A stretch of 64,000 bases of DNA, taken from positions 1-64,000 of the forward strand of contig JAJKFJ010022701.1 in the NCBI GenBank assembly GCA_027382625.1. Reading direction: 5' to 3'. A program made the position numbers and the translations under genes. The first letter of the stretch is position 1, and the number at the start of each line of letters is the position of its first letter. The notes beneath the pieces are model-generated. The model was not told the origin of the DNA, made no database searches, and was given only the letters and a program-made list of their open reading frames with translations. Positions 10,601-22,200 of this stretch are shown here, one piece after another. Source of the DNA: Tetmemena sp. SeJ-2015. Taxonomy: Eukaryota; Ciliophora; Spirotrichea; Sporadotrichida; Oxytrichidae.

Positions 10601-12951
10601 TTACATACAAGACCAGTAAATACAGAGGTAGCAGCAAAATTAGGGTGTAATATGTAAGTTAATTTTTAGAAATCAGAAGAAGAAAAAGAGCAGAAGTGGC
10701 AAGAAGGCCTCAGGAACTCAGAACAATGGCATTCTACAAATGAATTCTAACAAATCCCAAGGCCAACAGAGAAATATGTCTGCATAGTCAAATATCCTCA
10801 ACTCCTTCATGAGAAGCAAATTCCAACCAAGTCTGATGGCCCATAATGAAGAGGATGAAGATAACTACGACGAGGAAGCAGGAGAAGGAGAATAAGAATA
10901 TGAGGAATCACAAGATACTACTCAGACTAATCTTGAGAATCCTGAGGGACAAAGCTATGGATTTATTTTTAGCAGAGGGGAAATGAACTATCATGAGGCA
11001 ATTGCTCAATCATTTAAGACTAAGCCTTCTGCTTAAAACTCAAAATAGCAAAAGCAAATTTATGTCAAGAAGGGCTAAGCGTCTGAGAGCTAACCTGCTC
11101 TTACAAAGGGAACTTCTACTAATAGTTAGCAGAAACCTTAAAGCCAATAGCCTAAAAACGCTTCAGTCTCTTTTGCGGACTCTAGCCAAGGAGCTTCTTC
11201 AAACGGAAAAAAGAAAGCACAATTACTTCTGTTAATTTTAAAGCTGTAAAGGGCAAAGGCAAGCAAGGAGGTAACCCTGGCTAGTGGGAAAGAGGAGGAG
11301 CCAAAAAGAAGTCAAGCCGAGGCAAAGGTAACAATGGAGGGAATACTCTTTAAAAGCAGAATAGCTGCTTTGATCCTCTTGGCTTTGAGTCTCTTTAGGG
11401 AGTGGGTAGTTTTGGGTAACTCAGCTTAGACAGACAAAGCAGTATTCCACTCCCAGATAGCCACTCAGTAATTTTGAAGAGTCTAGAGCTGATGCAAAAC
11501 ATGAACATCAACACTTTCCATCGCATACTTCAAGAGAATCAGTTCTAGCAAGATCTCAGGAATGTCCAGTACTAACACTCTCATAAGGGGCAGGGATCTT
11601 ACTTTTGTGAGGACCCAGAGCAAATTAATCAAGGAGTAGATCAGGATGAAATGCTAGATCCTGAAGCAAGAGCAACAGAATAATTCTTCGAGATATTTGA
11701 AAGTCAAATGAAGTCCTACCAAAAACAGATTGAGAAAAGACTTGAGTCTGTTCGCAAGGAGAGAGAGAACGCAATTCAGATCATTAGAAGTATAGTCAGT
11801 AGCTTATACAAGGATGAGAGAAATAGCGTGGCTGTAAAGCTTTACGGCTCTATGGCTAGTAACCTTTCGATAGAGACTAGTGATGTAGATCTAGCTGTCG
11901 TAGGCTTGGACTTCTCAGGAAGCAAAGAGAGGCAAGTAGAGGAGATGAAGAGACTTGTTGAGTAGATCAGTTTTTGCCTTTATTATAAAAGTTTGATAAT
12001 GAAGAACAGCACTAAGGCAAAGCTCATAGATACTGCTACCGTGCCCGTTATAATTAAATTAGAGCATAGCTTAATTATCAAACTCGAGGTTGACTTGGTT
12101 GAGATTGCAAAGAAGCAAGAGCGTAGCGATCGCCACTTTGGAAGCAAAACCAAGGCTAATCAGATTGAGCCTCAAATGAGGATCCTAGGAATAGACATAA
12201 CTTTCGAAGAGGCTGCTAAGCAGAGCAGCTACTACGGAGTTTCAATCGAGAACTCGACTAGAATCAATCTGGGCATAAAGTGCATTAACTACATCAAAGA
12301 GTTGTGTATGAATACACCAGGTCTCCAAGTCATAGTCCTCATTCTAAAGAAACTACTCCACGCTAATGACCTCAATTAGACTAGATATAATTATGTATTT
12401 ATGCTTTCTTTCGACTTTCACAGGAGGTCTGAACTCCTACTCAGTAGTTTTGATGACTGCAGCATACTTACAGAAATTCCATCAGGTTAAGTCAACCAGC
12501 AAGAATATCATGGAGTTCCTTCACTTCTATGGCTCTTTCTTCGACCCATCCAACACAATTTGCATTTACAATTTAATAATTCATAATAATTTATTAGAAT
12601 ATAGTAGAATGATAACTATGCAGGAACCCTACTATCTCAGTTTATCATTCTTCTCCTAGCATAATATAGTGATTGTGGACCCCTTGAATTCAACAGTAAG
12701 CCATTTCATCTTTATAATTCCATTTGTAGAACAATCCTGGAAAAGGAGCTTATCAGATTATGAGGATAAAGAAAGTATTCTAAGAAGCATACGAAGCGCT
12801 TTAGAAATGCCAAGCTTAATACTTGCAAAGCCAACAGGAAGTCGATATCGTTTCAGTGCTTCTTAACTCATCTGAGTCGCTGCTACCACCTTCAAGCACA
12901 GCAGCTAATTAACTAAACTCAAATCCCAATACAACTAAAACATAACTATGA
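7683..12951 (+). CDS. Non-canonical poly(A) RNA polymerase, Trf4/TENT4 (PAPD5/7) family
   Basis: Adds 3' tails to RNA for nuclear surveillance in this family. Starts MGFDQVQESQM at 7683. A long Gln/Asn/Ser-rich N-terminal extension (to about 11700) precedes the catalytic part. Nucleotidyltransferase motif: LYGSMAS followed by SDVDLAV (two metal-binding Asp); third Asp in LEVDLVEI. PAP-associated part: DLNQTFTGGLNSYSVV, FLHFYGSFFDP, IVDPLNST, then GAYQIMRIKKVFQEAY. Ends TGA 12949-12951. Introns at 8817-8846, 9568-9613 and 12696-12729. At least seven IESs break the frame, each repaired by its pointer pair. The N-terminal extension before 8300 has one unresolved frame change. Confidence 0.85.
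8975..9003 (+). other. IES, pointer ATAATT
   Basis: ATAATT at 8975-8980 and 8998-9003; deleting 23 nt gives GIKQLAFTEGMNKLMQ in frame. Confidence 0.8.
9270..9303 (+). other. IES, pointer TGATA
   Basis: TGATA at 9270-9274 and 9299-9303; deleting 29 nt removes a TGA and gives SPKNQLIDCNNRIYQ. Confidence 0.8.
9796..9815 (+). other. Short IES (12 nt), pointer GATA
   Basis: GATA at 9796-9799 and 9812-9815; deleting 16 nt gives QTEDSQVDQDFKNLF and removes a TGA. Confidence 0.75.
10143..10159 (+). other. Short IES (9 nt), pointer ATCT
   Basis: ATCT at 10143-10146 and 10156-10159; deleting 13 nt restores NYQSHLKSPQHSSN and removes a TGA. Confidence 0.7.
11194..11230 (+). other. IES, pointer CTTCT
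   Basis: CTTCT at 11194-11198 and 11226-11230; deleting 32 nt gives SQGASVNFKAVKGKGKQ in frame. Confidence 0.7.
12051..12077 (+). other. Probable in-frame IES, pointer TAATTA
   Basis: TAATTA at 12051-12056 and 12072-12077. Deleting 21 nt makes VPVIIIKLEVDL, shortening an odd duplication just before the third catalytic Asp. The frame is kept either way, so support is weaker. Confidence 0.5.
12379..12416 (+). other. IES, pointer GACT, inside the PAP core
   Basis: GACT at 12379-12382 and 12413-12416; deleting 34 nt joins DLNQT to FTGGLNSYSVV, matching the conserved Trf4 segment. No GT-AG pair fits the frame. Confidence 0.88.
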
Positions 12952-13783
12952 TCTACAAAGGACAGAGACTGGCTGAGAACGATCTCAAATACTCATTGAA
13001 TGTAGGCGGTTGCCGCACTCAATTGAGTTATTGTGATCTTAACCTCTTATAGATAGAAAATAGTATCACCAGAAATTATATAAATGAGAATTTTATTTGT
13101 TAAAAATGAAATTTAATTTGTTTTGAATATAAATTTTTCTATTTCTGAATCCATTAAATTTTAAAACAAATTAAAACATTCTTGTTTTTCTTATTGAACA
13201 ACTTTAATTCTTTATATCTATTTTAAATTGTAAATCTGGTAATAAAGTTATTTATTCAGAGGACTCTCCAGTTTCCAACTTGTAATCATAGACTCTAATT
13301 TAAATCTAAACCTAAAAATATTATTTTACATAAATTATAGTTTCACAATTTTATATTGAAGTAAAACATTATTTAATAAAATAAATTATAGTTTAGTGTA
13401 AACATTTTGGTATTTAAATAAAGAAAATTAATGTCTCCGCATATCTATTCTAATAATATTGCAACTCAATAATTTTATATATAAAAATTATCGACAAATA
13501 GAGAAAAGGGAAATCTTAAATGTAGGTTAAAATAACTTAAGCCTAAATAGTATTTAGAATGCAAATTTAAATTATCTCTAAAAAATTATAATAAAAATTT
13601 CATCTTTACTTACTCGTCTTTATCTTTTGTTTATCATTGTATGAATTTTTTTATTTATCTAAATAGCAATTCTGTATATGCCATATGATTTTGATAAGTT
13701 AGCATAGTAAAATAATAGAATTAATCTTGGGATAAATAAAGTAGAAGAGCAAGCAAGTATTAAGTACTACTATTTCATCATCA
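12952..13783. other. AT-rich spacer with a short coding-like piece
   Basis: A short frame from ATG 12949 to TGA about 13108 (RLAENDLKYSLNVGGCRTQ) looks coding and may be an orphan MDS. From 13110 to 13780 the sequence is AT-rich with no gene seen. Confidence 0.35.
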
Positions 13784-16700
13784 TCATTTCTTAAGATGCT
13801 TCTTCTTAAGCATATCCGTCATCGCCTCCGTAAACTCATCGAAGCTTATTTAATTGTCATTCTAATACAAAAAAGCAAGAATTATTTATTCTCCTTTTAA
13901 ATAATCTTATAGTATATGATTGACGTGTATTAGGGGTAAATCATATTAAAATTTATTCTTATCATTAATCGACGGCTCTCAAATGGAGTCCCAGTCGACC
14001 AGGCATTCCAAGAAGCGAAAGTTCGAGGAGTTCGACCCTACACACTCCTCCTCTCTCGCCGCCCCTACACACCGCCATCACATTCCCGACATGAACTTGA
14101 TTCCACTACTGGAGAGTCGGCTTCCTCAGCCCAAGACGAAGTCTATTCGCAAATCTTGGTCACTGCGGCTGAGGGTACGATAAGTAATAAATACGAACGC
14201 AACTCTCCCCCACCTATTTTCCGCTTTGGATCTTTGCATTCAGACGCAAATCCGGGGCTGACCTATCCTCAAGTTGCAAGCATACTTGGCTTCCCAGTTG
14301 GAGCCTTTAACATGATAGTCTAGCGTTGGCGCGGGAAATTTGGCTTCATTGTGGTGGTGAACAAATTCAGACGAGGCAAGAAGCGGTTACTCTCTCCCGA
14401 CACCGAGCGTCGAATCACCTCCATCAAGGCTCTCCACGAAACAGCACACCTGAGCCTCATTCAGCGCTGCCATTTCCTTCATCACAAATACGACATCCCC
14501 CCCGTTGGGGTTTAAAAATCTATCTCCGCAATGGAGTTAGGTACAGAGCGGCAGGCTTTTCGTATCGCCGCAAGGAGGACAAGGAGCAGGAGGCGCAGGC
14601 AAGCAACAAGATTCTCGAAGCGCCGGGCACGCTGGACCCTTGGGGGCCGACACGTGGGTACATAGACGAGTCAAATTAAACCCCGCAGGGCAGTCCCCGA
14701 AGCGGATGGCTCAAAGAGCGCATGATGTTCAGTTTCCCAGCACTGGGGGAATTTCTCTCACAGTGTTTGGGAGCAATAGCGGGGCCCGGGGGGCCTGCTA
14801 CACAGTAAGATCATTGCCGGCAGCAACAACCTCCTTCACTTCCTGGCCTTCCTCTAGGAGCTAGGACCCCGGCTCTAGCCTGGCTCTATCATCATTATGG
14901 ACAACCTCTCCATCCACAAGAGCTCCAAGGTGCGAGAAGCCATTCCGGCCGGCTGCCAGCTAGAATACTTGCCTCCTTATAGCTGCGCACTCAATCCAAT
15001 CGAGCGCCTCTGGGCGTTGTTGAAGCAAGACTGGCGCCGCCTTACCGTCACTCAGCTGGTACAGGCCAACCAGCCATCCCCTCCCGAGCACATATTGAAC
15101 GATGCAATTTTAAGTATTAGCAATTAATAAGTAAAGGCTATATCACGCTCACACTTCCGCACACTCCTCTCGTCGTTGAGAGGTCATTCAGTTTGAAATC
15201 ATTGCTGCTTGCTGCTCTTGCTCGGGGTTCTCTGCTTCATATCCTAGGCATTCTGTTATTGTAGATCCTGCTGCTAATTCTCTGGATTCCTCATCTTGCT
15301 AAGTGCTCTCTCTTCCATGGCCACCATCTCTCGCTCGATCTGCTTCTCGATTCGGTTCCTGGCATCCTTGAGTCGCATCATCCTCTGGGTTGCTTTACCC
15401 TTATTTGCAAATTTGAGCCTCAGTGTCTTTCCTGATTTTCGAGAGGAAGGCAGACCTTCTAATAATGCAGGTGCTATCTCCACGGTTCGATATACGTTGC
15501 CTTAAGCAGACTTGCGAGGCGCTACGTAATCTTTCATGAAGATATCTTCCTTCGGAGAGAAGGTAGACAGGATGGCCAAAATCCATCTCTTGTCTGGAAG
15601 ATGCGATTTATCGATCATGAGGTTCTTGCCCATTCTATCTGCCATGGCTAGGAGTTTCTTCACAAGCACATCTACTGTCGGAGGCGAATGACATGGCAGT
15701 AATCTAATTTTCTCTGAATCTCGGGCACCAGGCACTTCCATTAATCACGCTCAAGTACTTTTTGGTCACCATTTTGGATTTAAACGATGGCAGAAAATAT
15801 TGATTCCTCAGAGAAACTTCATACAGATCTTTTTTGGGAAAGATATAAATTTGGCTAATTGGTCGACTGAGGACTTGGAATCCCCATTTGAAAAACTATA
15901 AATTAATTAAAAGGGGAAAGGGTTTAATCCCAGTAATATATGAATAAAAGCTATGATAAAGCTATTACAGAATTAAAGTTCTTATGAACTTTTGTTTAAT
16001 AAAAAATTTCACTCCCCTTCGTCCTCCACTATGATAGGTTCTGACTGTCTCCCTCTCTCTCCAATTCGACCTGCATCTTCTTCGCCAATCTGCTGGACAA
16101 GCTAGGGCTTCTTAATGTACTGCTTGCCGATCAAGTGATCAAGGAAGAACATCTGTCTGCGCTGTTCCAATTCTCATAGAGCGCCTCCTTCATCACATAG
16201 TTCCCCCGCTGGAATCATCCCCTTCAAGAACGAAGTGATAGCGAAGACCGAAATGTGTCTTGAGCTTCTCCCTGCACGTGATAACTTCAGCTCCGTGCAT
16301 GCAATGTCGTCTGCCCTTCCTTCCTTTCTGTGTCCAGCTTTTCTCCAGGCATTGCAGCCGAGGGATCTTACTTGTTTGCCTATTTCTCCTCCTGCTTGTA
16401 CTGAGGCGATCCGTGGGCAAATTACTTGTGCGAGCACCTTGCCTTGATGAGAGTGAGGAACAGCTTCTTTTTTCCCCCTATTTACATCTACTCGAAAGCC
16501 CATTCGCTCCTCTCCACTCTGCTCTGCCTATGGACCTGCAGCTGCTTCCTGTCGCAGCGCTGCTGATTATTCTGATTCTTAAGAAGATGCGCTGCCTGAG
16601 CCAACCGAATTTGCCATCGACTATATCTCGACGGTTCTTTTCGAGATGTGCTCGTCGAGCCTCCTTAGCAGCTCTCTTCTCCTCTCGTCTCTTTATGCAG

Positions 16701-19226
16701 CGCGCATCGTGAGGGTTGTAATAGCTTCCATCATCTTCGCTTGTAGCTCCCTCACCTCCCTCATCTCCTCCTCCTCCATCTGGTCCTCGAGCCTGACCTC
16801 CTCGAACTCCTTGAGCAGTGCCTGGCTCTTCTCGCCGTCCTTCTGGAGAAATCTAAGGAACATCTCCTCTTGCTGTTGTCTAGTGCTGTTCATCCTTGAA
16901 ATCGCGATCGTCGTCCGCCTTCTATAGCGATGTTTTAAAAAACATTGAGTAAAGGGGGGGGACCCTTTTGTAGTCTGTGCGAGGCGGAGCCAATATTCAT
17001 AGCGGCCTCTTAAGAATGACCAGTCGCGAGGTTCATCTTCTTGTAAAATGTTTATATCCGCACCGCGCTATAGGAAGAGTTTATAGCTAGACCCTTTCTT
17101 CGCTATGTAGCAGGACTCCTCTAATTTGTTCATCCACCTTCGCAGATCTTCAGTGTTGTGCATAATCTTTCTGAGCGCCTTGGCCTTATATATTTCCATC
17201 TCCACCTCAGGCGCTTCCACATAGTTTGGAACCTCGTCGTAGTTTACGAGAATGAACTTGTTGGCTTCAAGCATAAACTCCAGGTCCAAGTTGATTTAAA
17301 AAGAAATTTGTTTTTGCATTGCCCCTTCTCCCAGTCTTTTCTCGCTTCCTTGATAGCGTGGATTCAATATTCTGTCTTGCCTGCGGCACTTCCATTTGTA
17401 ATAATACTTGCACACCCTGCGCTTTATGTCCTGTACCTTAGGCAGCAGTCTCCTTAACCCAAATTCTGCGCACTCGATGATCGTGACCTTGCGCGCAGAA
17501 GCCTTTCTCATTGACTTATTGAGATCCTCGTAAGGGGCCCAGGATCTTCTCTGCCCCTTTCACCAACTTAAAAGCTCGCATAAGTTCTTCTCAATTCGCA
17601 ATCCTATGTCTCGCCATTCCACTTGCTTCATCCAATCGGCATATTTTATGGTAACCTGCCGTTGCTTATTTGTAATACCAGTGACCGAGAATCCTCCGAA
17701 TGATCCTTCGAATTTATAGACTTAGGCTCGCTTGGAGTGGGATTAGCGCGCCGAGAAACTCTGTGCCACCAATCTTAGCAAGGGAGTTCCTCTAGTTGCT
17801 TATCTTTGCGCAGATCTTCTTCAAATCATTTTCAAAGTCTTTGAGTTCTGTGTGAAGGGGTGGGGGTGTAATGTTGGACTTTGACTCCATAGTTTAAATG
17901 TCTTCTTGAGCTTTTCTTGAGTCGCTTTGCTCGATTGTGAATAGCGAGGGAATCGTCGAAGGCGAAGTAGACTGCCTGGACTTCTCGCTCGCTTAACATT
18001 CGCTCAGTGATCAACTGCTATTAAATCTGAATGACCTCCACCTTCTCTTCCTCCTAGTCGTCAATTTCTATCTCGATCTCATAGAGACTGTTCAAGATTG
18101 CTTGAGTTTGTAACCCAGCAGAGGACGGCGGCGTCTAAGACTCTGGCTGATGCTCTTGCCTTGGCCTAGATACCTGCATATTCCTTTTTCCTTTGCAATA
18201 TCTTATTTTTAGTGGAGAAGCCTTTTCCCCCCCCCAAAAAGGGACCCCAATTTTTTATTTTAATTTTCTGCAGATTGATTTCACTTTCTCAAGGAGGCCC
18301 CTCATTCTCTTGTTCCGGTTTTCTCCCTCGACTCGAATCTTTTGCTGCTCCTCGAGTCGGAGGGCTGCTCTCATGTTTGACAAGATCATCCCTTGAAAGC
18401 CTCGAGTGTTGAGACGGAGCTTGTTGAGCTCTTGCAGATAGGTGTGTGTGGCGTCTGGCAGGTGGCAGAGCTGTGAGCATTTTCCTGATTTCAAAGGTCT
18501 CGAAGCCTGGGCGGCGCTGGATTCCCTGGCTATGAGCGTAGCAGCGATGAGGGAGGAAGGTGTCTTTTTATAGTGGATGGCTTCCCCGATCATATGTTTA
18601 TCTATCAACTCACCAAGAGAATTTTCCACTGCGAGGAGGGCCCACTATACTTCATGCGTTTCTCTTAGAGTTTAAGATTTTTTTATTTAGCTGTTGGCCC
18701 CTGGCCGTGCCTTTTTGAGTATTAGGGGGACCCGCGATGAGCTTTCTGACGTTGCCGTTGTGCGTGCGTTGGTCCGTGGGGAAAAATAATTTCAAAGCTT
18801 GGGTGAAAGGGGGGCGGTTTTCATTTTCCCCAAAAGAAAGGGGGGAAAAAGGGGAGCGGGTTGACCGGGGAGATGGGCCCCGGGGGTTCCCCAAAATTTT
18901 TCCCCCCGTGGCTTGGGTTTTATTTTTTCAAACAAATTATCTTCAGTTCAGAGGCCCAAAAATTCCCCCTCATTTAAATCCCAAAGCTCGGAAATTTTTT
19001 AAATTGCCGGGCTCATTTAAGGGGCTTGGTGAGCCTGGCGGAGTGTGTGGCTAACGGATTCAAGATATAAGTTCGAGGGTCGGGAGGGGGGGCCTGGGGT
19101 TGGGGGGCGGCCAAACATCTTTTGGGGATTAAAATGATCGTTAATAATTTAAAAAGGGTGGGGGTTTGGATTCCAAAAATTAAGGGGGGGCAGGAGGTTC
19201 TGATTTAAATTTCACTTAATCCTTAT

Positions 19227-19258
<32 letters not shown>

Positions 19259-22200
19259 TCAGCGATTCAGTGAAAATTTCCAGGGGTAGAAGACCTTGTA
19301 TTTAAGTTATTCTACTTCCGCAATTGACTTTGATCATACTCTATTAGAAAATTTATTTAAATTACTATATTTTTTTTAGAGAAATAAGTGTGAAATAGAT
19401 TTTTGTCATTATCCTTATCAACTTCTCTCATTAACTCTTCCCAAAGACTCTCATCTTTCAAAAATTAGCATTAAAATTATTTATTATAACTATCAAATAA
19501 GATTCAATAAGCAATAACTTATCATATAAAATTTATAATTTTTTAGTGATTTCAAAAATTAATTTCTGAAAAATTGAAATGGTTTTTGCATTTAAGTAAA
19601 ATATTCGATTTAAAAACGTAAATTATCTTTTCTGTCTCCATGCTAATCAAAGCACTGCTTGAGTTCATCTATGGTAATTGCTCCACTGCCATCGCTATCT
19701 ATCAGTTAGAAAGCAGACACTAAGTTTTTCTTATTAAGAATAGCAACTTAATAATTGCTTCTTAATATTTTGCATAAATATGTAAAATTTAATAAGTGCT
19801 TAAATAAAAAAGCTGAAATTACTTTAATGAATAAAACTTTGTCGATTGCAGCAGTAATGAATTCAGTGTAATCAATAACTCCGTTGCCGTCCTAGTCCAT
19901 GGATCTCATCAAGTCTTGGTATCCATAAAACAATTTCAATTTATTTATTTATCTCTCAGGGTTTATTAATTAATAAATAATTTTTAATTTTTTTTATCAT
20001 AATTTTAACAATTTTTAAAAAAGGGGAAACCTTTGGAAAAACAAAAATTTGAAACGGGTGATTCCTGCTTACAGTTCCTCTAGAGAAAGAATTCCATCCT
20101 TAGAGGTATCTAGCTGCAAGAACAGCTGCTTTATTTCTTCCAATTCTTCAGAGCTGGTCTTCATTACATCAAATAAGCAAACTATTATAATTATTCATGC
20201 CCACAAGAAATTAATATAAACTGGAGGACTCCGACTTGGAACTTGCCTGCATTTTAAAACTCTCTGAGATTATCGATGACGTCTAGATGGAATTTCTCTC
20301 CCACCTTCTAATTCAAGTTCTTCTTTTCCAGCCATTTGTGTTGAAGCAACTCTAGAGCAGTAGCTCTCTTTGAAGGGTCTTTCTGGAGTGCATGTCTAAT
20401 AAAGTCCTTCGCCTCTACTGACACCTTCTCCCATATCTGATTATAAGCTAAAGGAATATTCTATAGATGGTCGAAGGAGAGTTCTTGCTGAAGAATGCTG
20501 CGGAATATATCGTGCTTGGATTTTCCCTTGAAGGGTGGTCTGCCTGATAGCAAGATGTAGACTATGACTCCTATGCTCCAGATGTCAACCTTATAATCGT
20601 AGCCCTTCTCTTGAATAATTTCTGGTGCCATGTACAGAGGACTTCCCAGAGTCTGATTAACTCCCTCCTTAGGGTCGTAGAAACAGGCAAACCCAAAGTC
20701 AGTGATCTTAATGTCAAGGTTTAAATAAGAAAGCAATTCAAACTTAAGAAAGGTTAGTATCGTCATCTTCTTCAAGGAGGATATTTTCTGGTTTAATGTC
20801 ACTAAAAGTGGATTAAATATGAACTTATTGTGAGGGGAGATTAAAGTTTGAATCTTATTATAATTTCAGATTGTGACTCTACTTACCGGTGAACAATCTG
20901 TTTGTTGTGCAAGAAAGAAATAGCCAGCAACACTTAATTAGCGATATGTGCGGCCTTAAATTCATCAAAGCTCTTCATTTTCACGATTCTCTCATAGAGT
21001 TCTCCGCCCGGTAGCAACTCTGAAACAATATAGTAGTGCTCGTCATCCTCAAGAAGCATAAATATTCTCATGATGTGGGGGTGAGTCTAAATAAAAGTTA
21101 AACTTTGAAAATTGATGATGACGTTTGCTTGTAACCATATCTTTAAAATATCTTTGACTTTGAAAGGCTCCGAATTTCAAATTCTTCAAATTTCTTACAG
21201 TTCAAATAAGAAAGATTGATAATAAATAAAGTTTCTTCAAGCACTCTCAATTCGTTGTGCATGAGATCCTCAAGAATCTTGTGCTCGCTGACTTTTTTCT
21301 TTTCTATGATCTTCACGGCACAATCAACCTCAGTAATATAACAATAAAGTGAAAACAAGTTATGTATAATTAATTACTCAACCAATTCTTACTAAATTTT
21401 AACCTTAAGCAGGCTATCTAAAGTATTATATGAAATATACTACTGTCTCATATTCTCTGAATTTTATACCTTTAAGTGCTTCCTCTATCTCAGATAACTG
21501 AGTGTTAGGTTTCATAGGTTGCTTGATTATTACTTTGTTCACTAACTTTTTCAAAGGTTCTGATACCTTGTCTATCTTACAATGTCTTGTTGCGAATTAT
21601 ATTGCATCATCTTCACTTTCACACTAGTAGTATTCCTCTGGTTTTCATATCGCATTCAAGTATGATTGCAACTATAGACCAAATGTCCCACTGCACTGAA
21701 CCGTTGAGCCAAGTCTGTCTCTATGGGAAGTAGCCTGCAGTTCCTTGCACCGATGCTTCCTCAATGTTTTTCCTTCTTACAACTCTGTTGAAGTCTATGA
21801 CAGTTGCTCTGACTGGTTCAAAGTTTATCATGATGTTCTCTGGCTTGAGATCTCTGTGCACGAATCCCAACTCATGCAACTCCATCACTCCTCTAGCGAG
21901 GTCAGTGAGAATAGCAGTAAGCTAGTACTTGTTGCGCCTCGTGCTGAGAAATTCTCTTAGTGTGATCTCCCATTTAGGAAGGTGAATGGCGATGTAATCA
22001 TGATCGATAAGAACACCAGCAAGATGAAGAACGTACTTCAAGCTTTTGTCCCTCGCTTCTCTCAACACTGTCAGTTCGTTCGCGAACTCAAGACCTCTCT
22101 CTTCCTTCTTTACAAGGTATTCGTAAGGGAAGATCTTGTAAGCATACTCTTCTTGTATGATGGTGTCTCTTCGCTTCGGATCAGCAAGGTGGAGGTAATT

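Larger units (their letters stand above)
13890..19220. mobile_element. GC-rich Tc1/IS630-type transposon-like block
   Basis: GC is far above the flanks. Contents: a DDE transposase on the plus strand and several minus-strand coiled-coil/basic ORFs, all read with the ciliate code. It lies wholly inside an IES of the CDPK gene, the usual place for germline-limited transposons in hypotrichs. I did not find convincing terminal inverted repeats; the right end (18650-19220) is rich in G and C runs and may be poorly assembled. It differs in composition from the AT-rich TBE elements known in Oxytricha. Confidence 0.6.
13854..19410 (-). other. 5.5-kb IES, pointer TTGTCATT, containing a transposon
   Basis: Plus-strand TTGTCATT at 13854-13861 and 19403-19410, an 8-bp exact pair. 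Joining completes the fourth EF-hand loop (DKDNDNQISFDE) and gives a normal CDPK C-terminus. Confidence 0.82.

Noticed and set aside
9780..11240. Frameshifts as homopolymer sequencing errors (T4, A3, A6 runs)
   Set aside because: Each site also has a direct-repeat pair of the right spacing that restores frame and natural text, so one mechanism explains all. Error remains possible for single sites.
18780..18910. CCCCAAAA telomeric repeats or TBE-type telomere-bearing ends
   Set aside because: Only isolated CCCCAAAA words in a G/C-run zone, no tandem array and no inverted counterpart at the left end.
13890..19220. Bacterial or host contamination inserted in the contig
   Set aside because: The transposase and accessory ORFs need TAA/TAG as Gln, and the block is bounded by a CDPK pointer pair.
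19345..19399. A TAGA (plus strand) repeat pair would end the CDPK at 19267 with IEYDQSQLRK
   Set aside because: It restores a frame but gives a poor EF-hand and an odd tail; the 8-bp TTGTCATT pair to 13854 gives a canonical EF-hand and C-terminus.
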